A stretch of DNA of 61,053 bases from Streptomyces syringium (GCF_017876625.1 NZ_JAGIOH010000002.1:1-61053), one strand, 5' to 3'. Shown: positions 1-8,924, counted from the first letter of the stretch. The notes: generated by a model not told the origin, from the letters alone. Translations and numbers: made by a program.

Positions 1-322
1 GTGCTGGGGGGGGCGGTTTTTTTTGGCGGTGGTGATGCGGCCGGGTGGACCGAGGAGGAGGAGGTGGTGGTCGTGTGGGTTTTTCGGCAATCAGGGGTGC
101 GGCGGTGCGCTCTGCACCAGCCCACTGATCATCATCATGGAAAACAATTGCAGAATTGCTAATCAGATGACACCATCGAGCTGACCCGACAACCCGCTGT
201 TCTTTGAAGGCCGCGAGCAGGCGACTAGCGAGCTGTGAGCGGTGCTCGACCGGCTCGCACCCCTTCGATCAGCATCAACAAGAACTGACGCGCCTCGCCC
301 TTGGCGGAACGGGTTCCGGATG

Positions 323-1350
323 TCAGGCGCCGAAGACGGCTTGGTAGGCCGCTTGGCCTGTGTAGCGAGTGTCGTCAGCCCGGCGGTGACGGTGGTGATC
401 CCCTCCAAGCGCGCCCGCACCCGGTCGTAGGCGGCGCGGATGCGGCCCGGGTCCTCGCCCTGGGCACTCTCGTCACTGAGGATTTCGGCGTCTTCGATCA
501 ACTCGCCTGTTCCTCGGGGTGATGCCAGGACCGGAGCAAATTGCTTGACGACCGCGGCAAACTCGTGCAGTGCGGAGGCGTCGATCCGGTGGTGTTGTTC
601 TGCACGACGCTCTGTTGAGATCCGGCGACGATGTTGCTGGAGTTGTGGAAGGTGTAGTTGTCACCCGAGCGGGTCGGTGGTGTGGTCACGCTTGCTCCTG
701 CTAGAACGGTGTCGATGCCGGCGCCGGTGAGCGCGACAGTGGCGGGTGTGGTGTCGATGAGCTCGATCAGTTCGCGCTGCGCCAGGTGCGCCACGGAACG
801 GCTAAGGTCTTCGCCGGACACAGGGGCGCCCGCAAAGAACGCCGCCGGGCGGCGAGGAAGTCCGAGGGGTCGACGGGCTTCTGGTCGGGGGCGACAGCGA
901 AGAGCCACTTGAGCAGTGCGCTGATCGTATGCCGGAGCCGGGCCGCACCGTCTTGCTGCAGGACGCGCAGCCGGCGTACCTGCACCCGGCCCTTGTCGCT
1001 GAGCATGGACGGGAGATCGCCGCCAGGGAGCGCAGGACCTTGACGAAGTCGGCCTGCTCCAGGGCGAGGACGAGGACCTCGGCTTCATCAGCCCGATGCC
1101 CTCTGCTCCGCGAACTCCGCGGTTTCGGCGTACTGCCCTGGGTGCTCCATCGCGTAGTCGCCGAGCCACAGCAGCAGCTTCGCGAGCAGCAGATCTTCTT
1201 CCAGGTCCGCCTCGGAGCTCCAGGACGTGGTGACTGCCCTGGCCTCCGCATGAACAGGAACGCGGATGGGGTTCCTGCGGGCGGCGCCCTCAAAGCCCTT
1301 GGCTAGGCCTTTGACGAACTTGTCGATCTCCCGCTGGTTAATGCCGCTAT
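323..1350 (-). pseudogene. Multiply frameshifted hypothetical gene (actinobacterial family of unknown function)
   Basis: Reading the minus strand from about 1350 to the TGA at 325-323 gives one protein only if the frame is changed at least five times. The pieces in order are NSGINQREIDKFVKGLAKGF near 1340, DEAEVLVLALEQADFVKVLR near 1085, LRHTISALLKWLFAVAPDQK near 925, DNYTFHNSSNIVAGSQQSVV near 650, GRIRAAYDRVRARLEGITTV near 440, and a last shift to AAYQAVFGA just before the stop. I recognise the pattern (a basic N-terminus with NQREID, a middle F-HNS-N-VAGSQQ-VVQNN segment and a GRIRRAYERV-like C-terminus) from streptomycete hypothetical proteins but know no function. The original start codon is not obvious. 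GC is lower than in the rest of the window. Sequencing error is unlikely to explain so many shifts in one gene. Confidence 0.6.
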
Positions 1351-1835
1351 TACGGCCACGTCGGTCTCCTTCGGCTGTTGTGCCCCTTCAGCCTAGTGAG
1401 CCCCACTGACAACAACCCGGCCGGATTGAGCGCGTACGGTCCGGGCTCCGTCCGCGACATCGAGGCGGCGAGTTGAAAGGAGCACGGCGCCACTCCTGCC
1501 TCGGTGATCGGCACAATCCGGTCCCGCGACCCGCCGTACCGGAGACGGCGGTCGCAGGCTCGCGGTCGGTTCCCAGCCTTGCTGAAGTGCGGGGACCTGC
1601 AGAGATGCCTTAGCGCGGCTCAGAAGTTACGTCAGCGATGACCGAAGGCGGGCGCCAAAGCTTTGCTCACCGTGGTGGAGCGATGGACCTGTAGGGTCAT
1701 GTGCCCAGAAGGCGGCAGTGACGCGCTGGACGAGGAGGGATTGGTCACTCGGCGGGGCATCGTCGTTGTCTACGGCGTGGGGCACGAGGACCCTGGTGCG
1801 GGCCACGTGCCGCACGTCTTGCGCCATAAGCGGGC

Positions 1836-2125
1836 GCAGGAACATTCACGAGTTGTGTGGCTGTGCAGTTCGGGTCCGGAAGGACGATGGCGTCGAGATT
1901 GCGGGCAGCTGAGTGTAGGTGTCGCGTACACAGCGGATGACCGGCTGGTCTGGCATGGAAGGCCTTGACGGTGGTCATGTGTCCCTGCCGGGTGGCTTTG
2001 TTCTCGTCCCAGGCCATGCCGAGGCTCTCGAGCTCAGTGATCGAGTTGGCGGTGTGGGTGTGCTGGTGGTAGGTGGGGTGCGCTGGCCGGTGATGAAGGT
2101 GCCGAGCCGGTAAGCCGTAAGCGTC
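1836..2125 (-). pseudogene. Remnant of a helicase-associated (HA) domain
   Basis: Minus-strand frames around 2100-1840 give YRLGTFITGQR and then, after a frame change, ITELESLGMAWDENKATRQ followed by HMTTVKAFHA and LDAIVLP. This resembles the repeated helicase-associated domain at the C-terminus of actinobacterial DEAD/DEAH helicases, whose usual pattern is G-x-W-x-x-x-Q-R, then a run to L-E-A-L-G-M-x-W-D, then a helix ending in Y-H-A-x-x-G-H. No helicase core, start codon or intact frame is present, so this is a decayed fragment. Between the DUF remnant and here (about 1351-1835) I see no supportable gene. Confidence 0.4.
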
Positions 2126-2231
2126 CTCAAAGTCTGTGGGACGGACTGGTGTCACGTCGGGGCCACTAGACTTCAGCCCTGAGGCATTTGCAGATATGCC
2201 GGGAAAAGTATGCCGAGGAGGAGTAGCCGCC

Positions 2232-2777
2232 GTGGACCCCAAGCATTTCGAGTTGTTGGAAGAGGCACGTCGCGCCTTGCCTGACGGATTTAAAGCAGAG
2301 CTGTCCGGCGACATCATCGTCATGCAAGCCTCGCCCTCAGCCATCCATCAGCTCAACTTGAGCAAAATCCGGAAACAGTTCGATGCGCACATCCCGGCCG
2401 GCTACATCGACACAGGGAACACCGACCTGGAGTCGCCACAGACAGCGAAAGTGCGCAATCCGGACCTCACCTACTTGCCTGAAGAGTCGATGGCGACGAC
2501 GGAGAGCAGCGTACCGGCTGAACTTGCTCTGATCGCGGTAGAGATCGTTTCCCCTTCCAACCCGGAGAACGACTGGGTCGGGAAACTTCGCGATTACCCC
2601 CTGATGGGTATCCCTCTCTATCTCGTCGTGGACGCACGCCAGAAAACCGTCGCGCTCTTCAGCGAACCTGAAAACGGCCGCTACCGCATGAGGGAAGACG
2701 CCGACTTCGGTGAACCGATCCACATCCCCAGCCCCTTTTCCTTCACCCTCGAGACCAACGCGCTGCGGCCTTACTGA
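2232..2777 (+). CDS. Uma2 family protein (PD-(D/E)XK nuclease-like, DUF820)
   Basis: The gene encodes a protein of 181 residues. I chose GTG 2232 because GAGGAGGAG lies just upstream; an ATG at 2196 is in frame but has no such site. The fold signature of Uma2/DUF820 is visible: the AELSGDIIVM strand near residues 20-30, a PDLTYL motif in mid-protein, the EIVSPSNPEND block carrying the usual catalytic Glu, a following Lys in VGKLRDY, and the GIPLYLVVD strand. Uma2 proteins are very numerous in Streptomyces and their biological role is unclear; nuclease activity is inferred from the fold. The gene stands alone between decayed sequence and the convergent formyltransferase gene. Confidence 0.85.
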   Translation: MDPKHFELLEEARRALPDGFKAELSGDIIVMQASPSAIHQLNLSKIRKQFDAHIPAGYIDTGNTDLESPQTAKVRNPDLTYLPEESMATTESSVPAELALIAVEIVSPSNPENDWVGKLRDYPLMGIPLYLVVDARQKTVALFSEPENGRYRMREDADFGEPIHIPSPFSFTLETNALRPY

Positions 2778-2833
2778 CTCATCCGCCCGGGCGAAATGAG
2801 AGATTCCAGTTACGGATCCGAGGCAGGTCTGCC

Positions 2834-4408
2834 TTATTCTCTACGATTCGTAGACGCGGGGGCGCAGCAGCTCCTAAGAATCGCAGTCAGGGTGTCGGCC
2901 ATGGCAGGGTCGGAAGTCAGCAGATGCAACCGCTCCCCCGGTGCGTCCAGACAGACCGTCGCGCGGGGCTCGGGGCGGAAGCGCCGGAAGCCGTCGGTGT
3001 CCAGGGCGAAGAGCAGGCCGTCGCCGGCGGAGGGCAGGGCCGCCAGCCGCGGGTGACGCAAGGGGAGGTCACGGGCGAAGGTGCCCTGGCGTTCCGCCGC
3101 GCGGACCGCCTCCGCCAGCGCTGTGGTCGGCGTGTCCGTAGTCACCGGCACGGCGGTGGCGAAGAGTTCGGGAAGCGGGGCGGCCGCCGCCCGTACGGCA
3201 GGGGTGCTCCACCAGATCGTCTGCGCCGTGCCGCCCCGGCGGGCCGCGTGGGCGGTCCAGCCTGCCGCCAGCCGGATCAGGAGGTCCCGTCGGCCGGCCT
3301 CCGTGCAGGTGGAGACACCCGCGCGGGCGGGCAGCGGGATGTGGTGCTGTGTCCGTGGGGCGTGGGCGGGGCGGGCGGTGAGCTCGGTCGGCAGGGGGCG
3401 TGCGGCGGCCAGGGCGGCGGCCCAGTAGGCCTCCCGTACGCAGTGGGCGCGGTCGATCGCGTCGGCCGTGCGGCATGTCTCGGGGGTGGGGAGGGCCAGC
3501 CGGTCTCCTTCGTGGAAGTTCAGGTCGGCCGCCCACTCGCGGGCGGCAACGGGGGTGCCGTCCAGTCGCCGTACGCGGGTGACGAGGAGATCGGCGCCCG
3601 CCGTCGCGATGGCCACCGCGTCGCCCGGAGCCGGCACGCGGGTGCCCGGGGGGCGGTCCGGCCGGGCGGTGTCGCGGGCGGGGCGGACGGCCACCTCGTC
3701 CAGGACGACGGCCGTCCCGCCGGCCAGGAGCTTGGGGAGGCCGAAGGCGTTGTCCGCGTTGCCGACGTGGGCGGCCCGGCACCAGCGGGCCACCTCCTGG
3801 CCGGTGTGGTGGGCACCGATGAGGCCGGCGCCGGGCATCCGGTCGCGGCGGGTGTAGTAGCTGCGCCGCCCCGCGTCCTGTTTCCGGGGGGCGAGCCGGT
3901 CCTGTTCCAGGGCGTCGATCAGGGCCGTGAAGGAGTCGAGGCCGTGGTGGTAGCACTTCACGCCGAGCGACAGGGCGGTTTCGTCCTCGTCCATGGGAAA
4001 GCGGCGCTGGACGAGGATGTCACCGCTGTCCACCTCCTCCGCCATGACGTGCCAGGTGACCCCGTACTCCGTCTCCCCGTTGAGGACGGCCCAGGCCGTC
4101 GAGTGCACCCCGGCGTAGCGGGGCAGCGGGGAGCTGTGGAAGTTGACCGCCAGCCGGGCCGGGGCGGCCAGTTCTGCGGCGTTGAGGACATGCGGGTTGA
4201 CGATGCTGAGGAGGAAGTCGGGCCGCGGGCCGGTCAGGTGCCTCACCCGCTGCGAGCCGGGGATGCCGTGGTCCTCGGCCCAGCTCCGCGCCGGGCCTTC
4301 GGGGCCGGCGACACCGGTGACCCGGTGGCCGCGGGACAGCAGCACGCCGGCGCAGGCGATCAGGAGCAGGCCCTCTCCGGCCAGCCAGAACCGGGCGGGC
4401 CTCGTCAC
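2834..4408 (-). CDS. Formyltransferase fused to a condensation-like C-terminal region
   Basis: This 524-residue protein starts with a methionyl-tRNA-formyltransferase-type N-terminal domain (about 1-200). The catalytic triad is visible: Asn89 and His91 in NFHSSPLPRYAG (the SLLP-loop region) and Asp127 in EEVDSGDIL. A Formyl_trans_C-like region follows (about 245-305, with AVAIATAGADLLVTRVRRLDG). Formyl transfer from 10-formyl-THF to an amine is the expected chemistry. Residues about 325-515 do not belong to the family and look like the C-lobe of an NRPS condensation domain (REAYWAAALA, then LFATAVPV, then GTFARDLPLRHP). The gene lies last in the PCP/C/C operon, so the substrate is probably a carrier-bound or free aminoacyl product. 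Its ATG overlaps the stop of the upstream remnant (ATGA), so translation is probably coupled. There is no adenylation domain, unlike F-A initiation modules such as linear gramicidin synthetase LgrA. Confidence 0.75.
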   Translation of the reverse strand: MTRPARFWLAGEGLLLIACAGVLLSRGHRVTGVAGPEGPARSWAEDHGIPGSQRVRHLTGPRPDFLLSIVNPHVLNAAELAAPARLAVNFHSSPLPRYAGVHSTAWAVLNGETEYGVTWHVMAEEVDSGDILVQRRFPMDEDETALSLGVKCYHHGLDSFTALIDALEQDRLAPRKQDAGRRSYYTRRDRMPGAGLIGAHHTGQEVARWCRAAHVGNADNAFGLPKLLAGGTAVVLDEVAVRPARDTARPDRPPGTRVPAPGDAVAIATAGADLLVTRVRRLDGTPVAAREWAADLNFHEGDRLALPTPETCRTADAIDRAHCVREAYWAAALAAARPLPTELTARPAHAPRTQHHIPLPARAGVSTCTEAGRRDLLIRLAAGWTAHAARRGGTAQTIWWSTPAVRAAAAPLPELFATAVPVTTDTPTTALAEAVRAAERQGTFARDLPLRHPRLAALPSAGDGLLFALDTDGFRRFRPEPRATVCLDAPGERLHLLTSDPAMADTLTAILRSCCAPASTNRRE

Positions 4409-4578
4409 GGGGTCAGCACCACCTTGACCGCCTCACCGGCGGTCGGGTCGGTCCGCCTCTCCGACGCCAGGCTCATCGGCGGTTCCCGCACATCGTCCCG
4501 CGGGGCTGCGATCCGGGGTTGCGCCGTGTCGTCGGCGATCTCTGCGTGGTCGGGCCTGTGCCACCGCAGCGCTCTCAC
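4405..4578 (-). pseudogene. Internally deleted zinc-type alcohol dehydrogenase (ends only)
   Basis: The open frame of 57 residues begins at GTG 4578 after a GAGAGGAG ribosome site and ends in a TGA overlapping the formyltransferase ATG. It starts RALRWHRPDHAEIADDTAQ, which resembles the N-terminus of zinc-dependent alcohol dehydrogenases (M-R/K-A-L-x-W-H-G... V-P-E-P). It ends GEAVKVVLTP, which resembles the C-terminus of the same superfamily (DG-x-VKVVL-x-P). The roughly 280 residues that should lie between, including the GHE zinc motif and the Rossmann fold, are missing, so catalysis is impossible. The ribosome site and the 4-bp overlap survive, so the scrap may still act as a translational coupler. 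A longer frame back to 4821 exists, but its N-terminal part overlaps the condensation gene and resembles nothing. Confidence 0.5.
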
Positions 4579-4759
4579 CGGTGCTCCTCTCGCGGACAGG
4601 ACGGGGCGCCGTGCCCGGCACCGGCGGCTTCGGTCAGCCGCGCGGTCGTGCCGCCCGGCACCGTCCAGCGCGGTGGACCAGAACATGAGACGGGCCCCCT
4701 TCGGTTCCAGGACGAGCCGTTCCACGGCTCCGGCGCCCGGGCCGGAGTTCTCGGTCCCG

Positions 4760-6277
4760 TTATTGCCAGGTGGTACACCCGTAACGGTCTCCCCGGGCGG
4801 TGCCGGTGGTGGCACTGCCACTTTGGGGCGTGGTCATCCGGCTATGGCGGAGGTCCGGCCAGGCGCGGGTGGCGAGTTCGGCGGGGGGCGTTTTCTCCGC
4901 CGGCTCGCAGGCCAGGTCGACGAGGAGCCGTTCCACGCCGTGCAGGAAGCCGTGCACCTCGTCCGGCGCGAGCGCGGCCGTGTCGGCGTCGGCCACCAGG
5001 CGCAGCCATCCGGGCCGGTAGGAGACGACGACGAAGAAGAAGGTCTCGGCCTCTTCGAAGTCGCAGGGCTCGACGGTGGTCGTGGCCGTGGCGGCGCGTA
5101 CGGCGTGGGCCGGTGGCGGCGTGCCGGTGTCTGCTCGCCTCTCGTGGGCGTTTCTTATGTCGTTGAAGCAGTAGGACAGGTCGATGGGGGTGCCGCGCTC
5201 GCGTCCGGCTGCCCGGGTCAGCTCGTCGGCCCGGTCGGGGTCGAACAGGCCGTGGGCGTAGGCGGTTGTGCAGGCCGCGAAGGCAGCGCGGGCGATGTCC
5301 GCGACGTGCTCGCCCTGGAGGGGGACGGTGACGGGGACTTCCTGGTGCAGGTTGGCGACGGCGGCGTGGAGTTCGGGCTCGGAGCGGTTGGCGGTCAGCA
5401 GTCGCAGGGTGCAGGCCGGCAGGCGTGCGCGGCTGCCGAGCAGCAGGGCGACGGCGGTGAGCAGTACCGCGGAACCGCTCACCCGCCACCGCCGGGACAG
5501 GGCGGTGATGGCCAGCGGTACGGCCTGGGAGTTCATGGCCGCGCTGTAGTGCTCCGGTCCGGCGCGGTCGGGGTCCGGGGTGCTGGTGAGGCGGGGGCGG
5601 CGGGTGGGGAAGAGGGAGGGTGGGGCGGTCGCCAGCTGCCGCCGCCAGTAGTCGTGCGACCGGGCCAGCAGGGCGCGTCCTTTGCGGGATCGTTCGTACT
5701 GTGCCTGTTCCACGGGCTGCCGGGCGGCGGGTGGTGGTGCCGGGCGGCCGGTGGTTCTGGCGTCCAGCAGGCGGGTGAGTTCGCTGATCAGGTGGCGCAT
5801 GGACATCAGGTCGGCGGCGATGTGCGAGACGCAGAAGGCGGCGAGTGCGGGGGTGCCGGCGGTCAGCACGACCATTGCGCGGAACAGTGGGGCCGTCGCG
5901 AGGTCGAAGGCGGTGTGCCGCATCCGGTATTGCCATGTGCGCAGCGCGTCCTGCGGGCTCTCGCCGGGGCCGGTGGTGAGGATCTCTGCCTCGAAGTGCC
6001 CCGTGCGCAGGATGTGCTGGGTCAGTGAGCCGTCCGCGGTGCGCGCGAAGGCGGTGCGCAATGACTCGTAGCGGCCGACGAGTTCGGCGAAGGCGTCGAG
6101 CACGTCCTGGGGCGTGCCGCGAGTGGGCAGCTCGGTCCAGAGCCCCTGGTTGTAGAAGGCGGCGTCGGGTAATTGACGCTGGATCAGGTTCCACATGTGT
6201 CGCTGCGCGCAGGTTGCCGGTGCCACGGCGGACCGTTCTCCGCTGAAAGGGACACGGCGTCGGACCACTTGTGCCAC
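4760..6277 (-). CDS. Stand-alone NRPS condensation-domain protein
   Basis: The protein has 505 residues, about one condensation domain plus a tail, starting at GTG 6277 behind a GGAAAGG site. The N-terminal lobe shows AQRHMWNLIQRQLPDAAFYN and the YESLRTAF helix. The active-site motif reads S151-H152-I-A-A-D156 instead of HHxxxD: the first His is Ser, while the catalytic second His and the structural Asp remain. The C-lobe has the LTANRSEPEL and VANLHQEVPV segments. It may form an amide or ester bond between carrier-bound partners, acting with the free PCP and the second C protein upstream. The last about 35 residues are low complexity. No A, T or TE domain is attached. Whether it is active with the Ser substitution cannot be read from sequence. 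Confidence 0.8.
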   Translation of the reverse strand: MAQVVRRRVPFSGERSAVAPATCAQRHMWNLIQRQLPDAAFYNQGLWTELPTRGTPQDVLDAFAELVGRYESLRTAFARTADGSLTQHILRTGHFEAEILTTGPGESPQDALRTWQYRMRHTAFDLATAPLFRAMVVLTAGTPALAAFCVSHIAADLMSMRHLISELTRLLDARTTGRPAPPPAARQPVEQAQYERSRKGRALLARSHDYWRRQLATAPPSLFPTRRPRLTSTPDPDRAGPEHYSAAMNSQAVPLAITALSRRWRVSGSAVLLTAVALLLGSRARLPACTLRLLTANRSEPELHAAVANLHQEVPVTVPLQGEHVADIARAAFAACTTAYAHGLFDPDRADELTRAAGRERGTPIDLSYCFNDIRNAHERRADTGTPPPAHAVRAATATTTVEPCDFEEAETFFFVVVSYRPGWLRLVADADTAALAPDEVHGFLHGVERLLVDLACEPAEKTPPAELATRAWPDLRHSRMTTPQSGSATTGTARGDRYGCTTWQ

Positions 6278-6605
6278 GGCTGCCTTTCCTTTCCTCGGCC
6301 GGAACCGACTTTAGCGACGGGTGGTCGACGGGGGCACCCGCTCTTGTGGACCTAGCCTTCCGGCTACTCCGACGGAGCGGCCGCCGGGGGCTTCCCGTGC
6401 GGCGGCCGGCCCGTGAACGTGGGCCGGTGGAGAGTGATGGGCTTGCCGGTGAACAGTGGTGGGCTTTCCGTGCCCGGCCGCTAGGGGGAGGGTTTTGTTG
6501 CGTGCGATCGTTCTGACCGATGGCCGCTGAGGGAAGAACAACACCGGCGGCTGAATTAATGGAAGCGGAATGACGGAGGAGGACCGCACCCACCACCGTG
6601 GGGCG

Positions 6606-6830
6606 CTGGATGCCGACCCAAGTGTGGCGTTTCCGGTGGTACGTGGCGGCCCATGTATTCGGCAGTGACCGCCGTCCTGCCCTTCGTTACCGGGCCGGTG
6701 TTTGACGCGGTGCTGAAAAAACGGGGCGGCGGCCGATTTCGGCGAATTCCACGCGGTCGTGGCGGGCCTGGTGGTGGTGCTGGTCCTGGTACGGGGCGTG
6801 TCCGGCATCGCGGTCACCGGGCAGAGCGGT
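6606..6830 (+). pseudogene. Possible remnant of an ABC transporter membrane domain
   Basis: Plus-strand frames between the two condensation genes give short membrane-like pieces that join only through frame changes: WRFRWYVAAHVFGS, then AVTAVLPFVTGPVFDAVL, then DFGEFHAVVAGLVVVLVLV followed by RGVSGIAV. The order (basic lead, first hydrophobic helix, FDAVL-type turn, second helix) resembles the start of an ABC exporter membrane domain. No ATPase part and no intact frame are present. The rest of 6278-6884 holds nothing else I can support. An alternative is chance hydrophobicity in GC-rich DNA. Confidence 0.25.
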
Positions 6831-6884
6831 GGCGCGGCCCGGGAGGGCGGGCCGCGCCGGCTGCGGTGGTGGTGCGGACGGGCG

Positions 6885-8306
6885 TCACCCGTCCGTCGCG
6901 GTGGCGCGGGCCAGCAGCGCGTCCGTGCTCGCGCCGGTGTCCCGGGCGACGGCGTCGAGCAGATCGCGCAGCTGGGTCATGAGCCGGCGTACGGCCTCGG
7001 GCGCGTAGCGGGAGCGGTGGTAGGTGAACTGCATCCGCAGCTCGCCGCCGCCGTCCTTGATGACGGCGTCCAAGGCGTACGGCGACTGGGGGTCCTGGTC
7101 GGCCGCGGTGACCGTGAGGCCGTCGAGCGCGGGTGGCGCCTCGGGGGCGCTCTGGAACGTGAACAGGACGTTGGCCAGCGGAAAGGAGTCCGGGCGCCAC
7201 CGCAGCCCGAGCTCCGTCAGGAGTTTTTCGAAGGGCATCTCGCGGTGGGTGTAGGCGGCCAGTGAGGAGCGGCGCACCTCGTGCAGCAGGTGCGTGAAGG
7301 GTGCGGCGGGGTCGACGCGGGTGCGGATGGGCAGGACGTTGACGAAGAATCCGACCGCCTGTTCGAAGCCGGGGCGGGTGCGCAGGGCCGCGCGGGTCCC
7401 CACCACCAGGTCGGTGGCGCCGGTGTGGTGGTGCAGCAGGGCGTTGAACGCGGCCAGCAGCAGCATGAACAGTGACACCCGCTCGCGGCGGGCAATTTCG
7501 CGGAGGCTGGCGGCGAGGGGGTCGGGCAGGGTCAGCCGCTCGGTGGCGGACGGGTTCCGTCCGCTCTCGGGGCGTGCGTCGCCGGGCGCGGCGAGCGGCA
7601 GGTCGGGGAGCGGGGGTGCTCCGGCCAGTGTCTGCTGCCAGTAGTCGCGTTGCCGGGCGTAGACGGGTCCGTCGCACCACTGTGTCTGCCAGGCCACGAA
7701 GTCGCCGTACTGGGCCGCTGGTGGGGGAAGCGCGGGTTCGGCTCCGTGGAGGCGGGCGCGGTAGAGCCCGCCCCACTCAGGGAAGATCACTTCCCATCCG
7801 CTCCAGGCGTCGGAGACCAGGTGGTGCAGGGTGAGCCGGATCAGGTGCTCGTCCGGGGCGAGCCGGAGGAGGGCGACCCTGATCGGGGGTCCTTGTGCCA
7901 GGTCGAACGGGTCGTGGAGATCGGCTTCGAGGAGCGCTGCCGCGGCGGCCTGGCGTTCGCGCGGGCCGAGGTGGGTGAGGTCGTGGAGGCGGTAGGGGAG
8001 GTCCGGCTCGGCGGTGACCCGTTGCACGGGGCGCCCGTCGGCCGTCGGGAAGGCGGTGCGCAGGGCGTCGTGGCGGCGCACCACGTCCACGAGGCTGTGG
8101 CGGAGGGCGGGTTCGGACAGTTCGCCGGTGAGCCGGAAGGTGCCCGGGTCCAGGTATTGCACGGGGCGCGTCATGCGTTCGAGGAACCACATGCCCTGCT
8201 GGCCGTAGGTGAGCGGGTACGTGCTGTCCGCCGGCGGCCGCGCGGGGCGGCCGGTGGTCGGTGGACGCGGTGACGTCGGCGCGGCGCGGCCGGGGCGAGC
8301 GGTCAT
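6885..8306 (-). CDS. Stand-alone NRPS condensation-domain protein (LCL-like)
   Basis: This is a single condensation domain of 473 residues with a short Pro/Arg-rich leader. It starts YPLTYGQQGMWFLERM near residue 30 and has the full catalytic motif H161-H162-L-V-S-D166-A-W-S. It then shows the VVGTRAALRTRPGFEQAVGF and FVNVLPIRTRVD blocks, and the REMPFEKLLTELG latch typical of active C domains. Its ATG overlaps the stop of the PCP gene by ATGA, so PCP and C are translated together and probably work as a split T-C pair. No adenylation partner is encoded here, so the carrier must be charged by an enzyme elsewhere or by a different chemistry. Compared with the other C protein of the operon it keeps the first His. 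Confidence 0.88.
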   Translation of the reverse strand: MTARPGRAAPTSPRPPTTGRPARPPADSTYPLTYGQQGMWFLERMTRPVQYLDPGTFRLTGELSEPALRHSLVDVVRRHDALRTAFPTADGRPVQRVTAEPDLPYRLHDLTHLGPRERQAAAAALLEADLHDPFDLAQGPPIRVALLRLAPDEHLIRLTLHHLVSDAWSGWEVIFPEWGGLYRARLHGAEPALPPPAAQYGDFVAWQTQWCDGPVYARQRDYWQQTLAGAPPLPDLPLAAPGDARPESGRNPSATERLTLPDPLAASLREIARRERVSLFMLLLAAFNALLHHHTGATDLVVGTRAALRTRPGFEQAVGFFVNVLPIRTRVDPAAPFTHLLHEVRRSSLAAYTHREMPFEKLLTELGLRWRPDSFPLANVLFTFQSAPEAPPALDGLTVTAADQDPQSPYALDAVIKDGGGELRMQFTYHRSRYAPEAVRRLMTQLRDLLDAVARDTGASTDALLARATATDG

Positions 8307-8620
8307 GCGTCGCCCGTGCCGTAGCCGGCGGCGACCAGGCATTCGGCCTGGCCGGTGGCTGTCGGGTTGTCGAACAGCCGGTCCAGCAGGGCGCCTTCCA
8401 GTTCTACGGACTCGATCTCGCCGACGCTGTACTCGGCCAGCAGACGGCCGATGGCCTGGAGTGCGAGCAGGGAGTATCCGCCGAGTTCGAAGAAGTCGCC
8501 GTGGTGGATGTCGATGGACTCGGGCGTCACTTCCAGGACTTCGGCCCAGATTTTCCGGACGCGCTCCGCCACGGCGAGAGTCGAGGTTTCGGAATTCCGG
8601 TCAGTTAATTTTTCCGACAC
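8303..8620 (-). CDS. Free-standing peptidyl/acyl carrier protein
   Basis: The protein has 105 residues and starts at GTG 8620. The carrier-domain signature is clear: VRKIWAEVLEVTPESIDIH, then DFFELGGYSLLALQ, with Ser50 of GGYS as the phosphopantetheine attachment site. The usual motif is GG(D/H)S; Tyr in the third position is a mild variation. It is the first gene of the minus-strand set (PCP, C, C, ADH remnant, formyltransferase). It lacks an N-terminal A domain, so loading in trans by a phosphopantetheinyl transferase and an adenylating enzyme elsewhere is needed. Upstream DNA (8621-8900) contains no gene I can support. Confidence 0.9.
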   Translation of the reverse strand: MSEKLTDRNSETSTLAVAERVRKIWAEVLEVTPESIDIHHGDFFELGGYSLLALQAIGRLLAEYSVGEIESVELEGALLDRLFDNPTATGQAECLVAAGYGTGDA

Positions 8621-8924
8621 AGATCCCCCAGGGGTTTTGTGCGAGTGACCGTGCTCATGAACGAGTTACCGAGATTCCTCGATGAGACCACATCCGGAAC
8701 GGGGTCGCAACCATCTCCGGAAGGCACTCCGGAACTGTGGGAGACGCTCGCGTCAATTCATGGCGGGCGTCCGAACTCGGCTCCTGCGACGCGTCGATGA
8801 CCTGTATGGCACTTCGGCGGGAAGCCGCCGCTCGGCTCTCTCCGCGGGCTGCCGGCGCCCCCGTTCCTGCTGCAGTCCCGGGGACTCCTCGGCGCGGCCG
8901 TGGAGTCCGGGGCCACGGTCGCGA

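Noticed and set aside
4579..4821. N-terminal extension of the alcohol dehydrogenase remnant frame
   Set aside because: It overlaps the end of the condensation gene, resembles no family, and the ribosome site lies at GTG 4578 instead.
6311..6817. 168-codon minus-strand frame between the two condensation genes
   Set aside because: No recognisable motif, poor start, and competing plus-strand membrane-like pieces; likely chance.
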